From: Beroe ovata | Lineage: Eukaryota > Ctenophora > Nuda > Beroida > Beroidae | Direction: 5' to 3' | DNA: 20,922 bases | Assembly (NCBI GenBank): GCA_946803715.1 | Contig: CAMPET010000012.1 | Coordinates: forward strand, 62,351 to 83,272 | In this document: in pieces, positions 18,301 through 20,922 of the stretch | Layout of the letters: every line of letters starts with the position of its first letter | Position numbering within the stretch: the stretch's first letter is position 1 | The notes under the pieces: model-generated | The model's input: only the letters and a program-made list of their open reading frames with translations | Told to the model about the DNA's origin: nothing | Database searches by the model: none | Made by a program: the position numbers and the translations under genes

Positions 18301-20670
18301 CAAAAAAAAATTTTGTAAATGTGTGCTACAACAATATTCCATAATATTGTTATTACAATGTCCCACTATTTGAATATGCATGCTAGAATTCATTCTGTAC
18401 ATACCTGCTCAGCCAGCCGGAACATCGGAAAAGAGTACAGTGTCCGTTCGTCACATTCTCCACAAGGATGTGATCTAGTCCCCAGCCGGGCGATAGTCCC
18501 GAGTTGTCGTGCCCCACCCTCAGAGATTGGAGCTCACCCAGATTACGTGTCTGCGGGTATGTGACATGTGTTTGTGTGTGTCTGTGTCTGTGTGTGTGTC
18601 TGTGTGTGTGTGTGTGTGTGTGTGTCTATGTGTCTATGTGTGNCTGAGTGCGTGTCTGTGTGTCTGACTCCCAGTGTGTGTCTGTGTCTGTGTGTCTGTG
18701 TCTGTGTGTGTCTGTGTCTGTGTAAAGGCTGAGAGGGGCGAGTATTTACTGTATTTTGGGGAGCAGAAAGTGAGTATCTGCCCGAGACAAGCAGAGATTT
18801 ATAGGATGTCATGCGCAGATTATATATGGCGAGACAAGAGGTTTTAATTTCTAGATCGTGAAAGTAACAGCGGTTCAACCTCAAGCCTCAGGTATTTATT
18901 TATTGCGCGATACAGTTGATCATGATACAGCGCGATCATGATACAGCGCGATCATGATGGAAATAGTTGGCCAAGCTTCCCTCTGGTATAAATTATCTTC
19001 CAATCAGCTACCGATCAAGTATTGCTCTGCTAGTGCTACATTGTACAAAGTGTAGTTACTATAGCTATGCGTTCACTATAGACTATAATTGATTGAAATC
19101 AGATAGTTGGCAATGTAGTTGAGAAGTTATACAACTACCCGCTGCGATTTCGCGTGGATCAAAACTGTCACGTGCAAGTTGCGGTAAAGTTAGCTATAAC
19201 CTTAAGTTAGGTATAACTTAACTTACCTTGCAGCACATATCAAGCTCTAACCCCAGTTATTGAGCGCGTCGAATTTCATAATGAGCTTGCAGTGCATGAT
19301 AGAGCTTCTAATTTCCTCACGCTCCATAATGAGTTTAGAATTACATAATCGATAAATTCATTTCTATCTTCTTTTTTTCGTTTTTGCGTGTCTCCTCGAA
19401 ACTTGTGGTAAACGCTGAATATGGTCGTACAGTTCGTACGTTCCAATTATTTTTCAGTGAATCAGAATGTTACTGAACGTGTGCAATTATTTTGATCATG
19501 TTCAAAAGCCTTATTATAAAAGCCTTATTATAAAAGCCTTTTTTATAATTTGGACTGATAACGATACAGTGAGATAAAACTATGTCGATTTGAAAATCTG
19601 CACGTACCCTGAGTGATACGAGTGGTTCCCCCTTGGGGAAAGGGTAGATGCCCGTATCTCCTCTATCCCCTGACAGCAACACCCACGGGTTAGCTGTGCT
19701 CTGGGAGTTGAATCTGCTACTGTTCACTATGTACAACTTGTATTGTATATCTGAGGTCACATATCATTTCATATTCCGAGAATATGTCGTATTCAATGTG
19801 CTCTTTGATTGATGATTCGTGTGCTCTTCTTGTGTTAGGAGTGATTCATTATGCTTGTGTACCACATATAACATTATAACATTTGTGTACCAAATGTAAA
19901 GTTGTGTATACAATACATCGTCAATCGTGTATACTTTACACGATATCAGATGTATATTATACATGGTAAATATACATGGTATACATACCTATACTGTTTT
20001 TCATTCATTGCATACTCACTTATGTTTGGGAATGATGCTGTGAAACAGGTGAAGTGGACAGCTGATAGAGTCAGCAGGAACTTTATGAAAGGCGTGACTT
20101 TCTCTTCATCCCGTAGGAATGCATACTCCTTGTACCGTTTTGCCAGTGATTCTGGTTCTGACGTCAGTACCTCCATATGTTGATGGAGACATTGCTTCTC
20201 TATCGATAACCTGAGAGAGAAGGGGTGGAACCACACTAAATCAAACTAAATCACACCTGCAATAGCGTGAATACTGGTGACACCGGGTGATTTACTGATG
20301 GATCTATTTCGGTACCTCTACTCAAACCAGATTGTACGATGGCCGCTAGCCGTGTTCTGTACAATGTACATTGAAGAGATAATGTACACTGTACATTGTA
20401 CATTGTACATTGTACACCACACCCGCGTGTGGTTGTACGTGTATATGATGACCGCGGGAACCTACCTAATGAACGCTCTGGCCCGCCCTGTATCCGTTCT
20501 GATGATCCGCAAGTTTCTGATGCTGTTGATGTCGATGTAGAGTTGCTCGTTAGGGCTGATATCCGGCGGTAGAGTCGGGCTCAGCTGGGATGACCGCCGG
20601 AAGAAAACACCCGACGATAATTTGAAATTGTCGTCCAGAGATTCGTCCTCACTAGTCGAACCCGTGGATG
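11593..20670 (-). CDS. DENND5: DENND5 (Rab6-interacting protein 1) orthologue, C-terminal third
   Basis: Eight exons join in frame: 20670-20466, 20210-20020, 19750-19608, 18550-18405, 13386-13295, 12396-12271, 12158-11924 and 11824-11593 (TGA at 11595-11593). They total 1370 nt, about 456 residues. The order is end of RUN1, PLAT, linker, RUN2, C-terminus, which is specific to DENND5A/B. Landmarks are TDTGRARAFIR and YAFLRDEE (RUN1), STANPWVLLSGDRGDT and GHDNSG (PLAT), DGSIERLLIGE (linker), and LLCGSQGLVPAL and LMCLG (RUN2). DENND5 proteins are cytosolic and Golgi/endosome-associated Rab regulators: the DENN module acts as an exchange factor and RUN1 binds Rab6 in vertebrates. The DENN domain and start codon lie beyond the right edge. 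Introns range from about 100 bp to 5018 bp, and the longest contains a separate gene. The assignment is firm at family level. Whether one DENND5 or several paralogues exist in this species cannot be told. Confidence 0.93.
11860..11918. repeat. CA microsatellite in DENND5 RUN2 intron
   Basis: Interrupted (CA)n fills more than half of the 99-bp intron between the last two DENND5 exons. On the transcribed minus strand it is a GT run between the donor and the pyrimidine tract. Confidence 0.9.
12397..13294 (-). other. DENND5 intron with short repeats
   Basis: This 898-bp intron lies between the linker exon and the first RUN2 exon. It contains an AGATACC/ATACAAG short tandem repeat (about 12830-12870) and three 13-bp units of ACGTGTGTTGCGC type (13171-13209). 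ORFs on both strands (for example 12299-12553 plus, 12891-13100 minus) lack recognised content. Direct joining of the flanking exons preserves phase 1 and gives a DENND5-like linker, so no extra exon is required. Confidence 0.6.
13295..13386 (-). CDS. DENND5: DENND5 linker exon (DGSIERLLIGE)
   Basis: This 92-bp exon (acceptor CCCTACAG, donor AAAG|GTGAGT) enters in phase 2 and leaves in phase 1. It encodes RSNRDGSIERLLIGERITK and about a dozen more residues. The DGS(I/L)ER motif is the conserved start of the PLAT-RUN2 linker in DENND5 proteins. It is easy to miss because a longer plus-strand ORF (12931-13392) covers it. It is the last exon before the nested GPCR gene, reading from the right. 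Confidence 0.9.
13396..13810. repeat. CACGTG/GACATGTC satellite array
   Basis: There are about 18 copies of GATACACGT in units near 19 bp (TGATACACGTGACATGTCA), some spaced wider by TCATCAG or CACAT inserts. Each unit combines two palindromes, CACGTG and GACATGTC. The array ends in a perfect 22-bp palindrome at 13789-13810. Its left edge lies only 9 bp upstream of the DENND5 linker exon on the transcribed strand, so it sits beside the 3' splice site. Confidence 0.93.
13811..14253 (-). other. 3' flank of the nested GPCR gene
   Basis: This stretch lies between the GPCR stop codon and the satellite, inside the DENND5 intron. No canonical AATAAA was spotted on the minus strand. Two minus-strand ORFs (13837-14028, 14009-14254) have no recognised content. 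The GPCR 3' UTR presumably lies here. Confidence 0.5.
14254..17487 (-). CDS. intronless GPCR with LDLa-containing ectodomain
   Basis: One uninterrupted ORF of 1077 residues, with an in-frame stop (TGA) shortly upstream of the ATG at 17487. Residues 1-18 are a hydrophobic signal peptide. Residues 19-690 form a Cys-rich ectodomain. Two clear LDLa repeats (CKNGRCIEYHQVC to DESDEKDC, about 619-646; CKKSGEYVPFSKMC to FSDEC, about 652-678) sit just before the membrane, and weaker LDLa-like segments occur earlier (CDGVKQCLGGADE near 254, LCDGKVDCESGHDE near 363). Seven membrane helices are at roughly 692-716, 731-755, 776-800, 822-846, 933-960, 986-1012 and 1018-1041. C776 and C887 probably form the TM3-ECL2 disulfide. 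TM2 (LNQSLILVISSGDML) and TM7 (LPLNSIMNP) recall leucine-rich-repeat/relaxin-type class A receptors, but no LRRs are visible. The E/DRY site reads ITRAL and the last NPxxY residue is not Tyr. The ligand is unknown. The gene lies wholly inside a DENND5 intron on the same strand. Confidence 0.93.
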   Translation of the reverse strand: MAVFLVTMSSYLVMVVGADFSYPTKINHRHDMQYHVTVPHGAQIQCKFVSLNGFIKEKCEVNGMELFKCPRSNDYYLEVSVQCQQQEFSNLCPEDSTFYQSCGHVGCAADAQLTGSAVPNTDVGVCGEMLCRYRYSGFHGKRFSVENIMRNTGKFRCNRRVDCENSVGGVAVDEFKCSSVDKFDCDQCGKMMGPNIIAVSQVCDTVCHCYNCFDEAQCDGHTRGVFCPGNPALAAVNRPCQSSTAIFVEPYFMCDGVKQCLGGADEMGCDEGVSCSTMSMKNGRRVVHPSGKCGVIDIQPLCDDYKDHMNCSSPELGPLTCDVNGYPTTLSKFVICKNLGLCDDGLDTNCVRSQECTIHKHRLCDGKVDCESGHDEGQFFCHSMTAVHCVRKYSVTGGKMQIPVSWLVDGTEDCLDGIDEDMGMWHKACGTGYHEEYYYGSPYSCEHNTLFICPGNSNANLRIVRLCSELNNCDDAICSVARRDFHLMFQPGSFNSVKRLLHCLPGLSTLQMYLGVCRYAKIERDSAIYGVQENVFLSSVSYAKTINCHDIFGELYLYMVCSGQCLKDEMKCPLSVLNKSSCIGHRGSRPILISITDQHKLTVVRQKSKGHFVQDMFGCKNGRCIEYHQVCNLVDDCGDESDEKDCENSVKCKKSGEYVPFSKMCDGVFDCFDFSDECNDECDSQVKMFEHSIVFVTACIIGGLVLVLNIVVLVKGTLKYRKMKTNVGRLNQSLILVISSGDMLQGVFLILVVVSDEYLNKSSCETQIQWITNKMCTFLGVISTIGSLVSLYSMTILSITRALGTYQVSPPTNRTSTKQKMVHVLGIWSIYLLAILVAVFPLIPPLDEHFVLRKSYDSNPLLVGKLDKVQHIKITEMYYGRFNMVKCTWRVLDDLVRGMFLTRNREKWGLSIGFYESNGFCLFNYFARGVNSHTYYSIFVIIKNLTCITTITMCYAVVFSAVSRSSVVAGDKNVQINRRNKKIQHKVSIIIFTDILTWLPFLLLCWIHFLGLVDGSSWYSIFSIIVLPLNSIMNPICVLEKYVRCFVLPTRTGAAATSNHDIVLEQPATVSGGPTCV
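17488..18404 (-). other. 5' flank of the GPCR within the DENND5 intron
   Basis: No exon seen. Two short tandem repeats occur: GAAGACGGAGA(TATT) three times at about 17739-17779, and AAGTATGGCGGGGA three times at about 17999-18050. If the GPCR has its own promoter it should lie here; no TATA box or other element could be assigned. ORFs at 18014-18402 have no recognised content. Confidence 0.5.
18405..19750 (-). CDS. DENND5: DENND5 PLAT-domain exons
   Basis: Exon 19750-19608 (acceptor GACCTCAG, donor GTACGT) encodes NIQYKLYIVNSSRF and STANPWVLLSGDRGDTG. Exon 18550-18405 (acceptor CCCGCAG, donor CAG|GTATGT) encodes NLGELQSLRVGHDNSGLSPG, then DHILVENV and LFRCSGWLS. The junction is phase 0. Together they make one PLAT (lipoxygenase homology) beta-sandwich, the domain between the two RUN domains in DENND5. 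The intron between them is 1057 bp and repeat-rich. Confidence 0.93.
18570..18724. repeat. long GT/CTGTGT microsatellite with one N
   Basis: An interrupted (GT)n and (TGTGTC)n tract of about 155 bp starts 20 bp from the PLAT exon in the DENND5 intron. Base 18643 is N. The minus-strand ORF across it is a His/Thr-rich translation of the repeat. Confidence 0.93.
18725..19607 (-). other. DENND5 PLAT intron, mixed short repeats
   Basis: This is the rest of the 1057-bp intron, with no exon. It holds three GATCATGATACAGCGC-type units at about 18917-18957, a cluster of AAGTTA/TAACTT inverted words at about 19185-19228, and three copies of AAAAGCCTTATTAT at about 19502-19546, the last one variant. 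Confidence 0.7.
20020..20670 (-). CDS. DENND5: DENND5 exons for the second half of RUN1
   Basis: Exon 20670-20466 (acceptor CTCCCTAG, donor ATTAG|GTAGGT) encodes an acidic Ser-rich insert (STGSTSEDESLDD), then NEQLYIDINSIRN and TDTGRARAFIR. Exon 20210-20020 (acceptor CTCTCTCAG, donor GTGAGT) encodes LSIEKQCLHQHMEVL, KRYKEYAFLRDEE and LLTLSAVHFTCFTASFPNI, leading directly into PLAT. Phases are 1-2-1. This matches the end of RUN1 and its run-in to PLAT. The exon preceding 20670 is outside the window. Confidence 0.9.
20350..20416. repeat. TGTACAT palindromic short repeat
   Basis: CTGTACAATGTACATTG at about 20358 is followed, from about 20380, by four to five units of TGTACAT(T). Because TGTACA is its own complement, the tract can fold on itself. 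It lies in the intron between the two RUN1 exons of DENND5. Confidence 0.85.
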
Positions 20671-20699
20671 CTAGGGAGATAGGAGGATAAAGCTACCAA

Positions 20700-20922
20700 C
20701 ATGATACAGACACACAGACAGATAAACAGTCAGACACAGACACACAGACTGATAGGCACACATACAGATAGACACACAGACCGATAGACAGACAGACACA
20801 GACACACAGACTGATAGGCACACATACAGATAGACACACAGACCGATAGACAGACAGACAGACAGACAGAATACACTCTCACAACTATAAGCCGCAACAC
20901 AAACACAAACACACACACACCC
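20700..20922. repeat. ACAGACAC microsatellite/minisatellite at right edge
   Basis: An interrupted (ACAGAC)n/(CACA)n array contains a larger unit of about 60 bp (ACACAGACTGATAGGCACAC ... ACCGATAGACAGACAGACAC) present twice, near 20742 and 20808. It lies in the DENND5 intron upstream of the exon at 20670. Cys/Val-rich minus-strand ORFs are translations of it. Confidence 0.92.

Noticed and set aside
18543-18884. His/Thr/Gln-rich minus-strand ORF as a protein
   Set aside because: It is the translation of the GT/CTGTGT microsatellite within a DENND5 intron.
20671-20918. Cys/Val/Ser-rich minus-strand ORFs as membrane proteins
   Set aside because: They are frames of the ACAGAC repeat at the right edge, with no other support.

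Overview
The window is animal nuclear DNA. It has spliced genes with GT-AG introns, mostly phase-1 introns between extracellular modules, many CA/GT microsatellites, and metazoan domain families (WAP, thyroglobulin type-1, Sushi, ShKT, RUN, PLAT, LDLa plus 7TM). The compact introns and mosaic secreted proteins suggest an early-branching animal such as a sponge or cnidarian. That assignment is inference; nothing here fixes the species.

Layout. 1-770 has no firm gene: a CA microsatellite, a 24-bp palindrome and one unrecognised minus-strand ORF. About 771-7405 (+) holds a multi-exon gene for a secreted or surface mosaic protein: WAP, a long Ser/Thr-rich stalk, two Tg1 domains, two WAP, three Sushi and a Cys-rich tail that may be a cystine knot. 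Its largest intron (5868-7034) carries a 110/123-bp tandem repeat. 7406-9046 is intergenic and contains a MITE-like element (8064-8482). 9047-9587 (-) is a two-exon gene for a 119-residue secreted protein with two ShKT domains. 9591-11592 is intergenic, with a 220-bp direct duplication and a foldback element.

11593-20670 (-) is the 3' third of a DENND5 (Rab6-interacting protein 1) orthologue. Eight exons with compatible phases encode the end of RUN1, the PLAT domain, a linker and RUN2. The DENN domain lies beyond the right edge. The 5-kb intron between the PLAT exons and the linker exon contains a complete intronless gene on the same strand (14254-17487), a 1077-residue GPCR with an LDLa-containing ectodomain, and a CACGTG-rich satellite.

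DENND5 proteins act in Rab GTPase-controlled membrane traffic inside the cell. The other three genes encode secreted or cell-surface proteins of the kind used in adhesion, protease inhibition or signalling. Nothing shows that the four work in one pathway. I found no CRISPR, tRNA, rRNA, phage or bacterial-type system.
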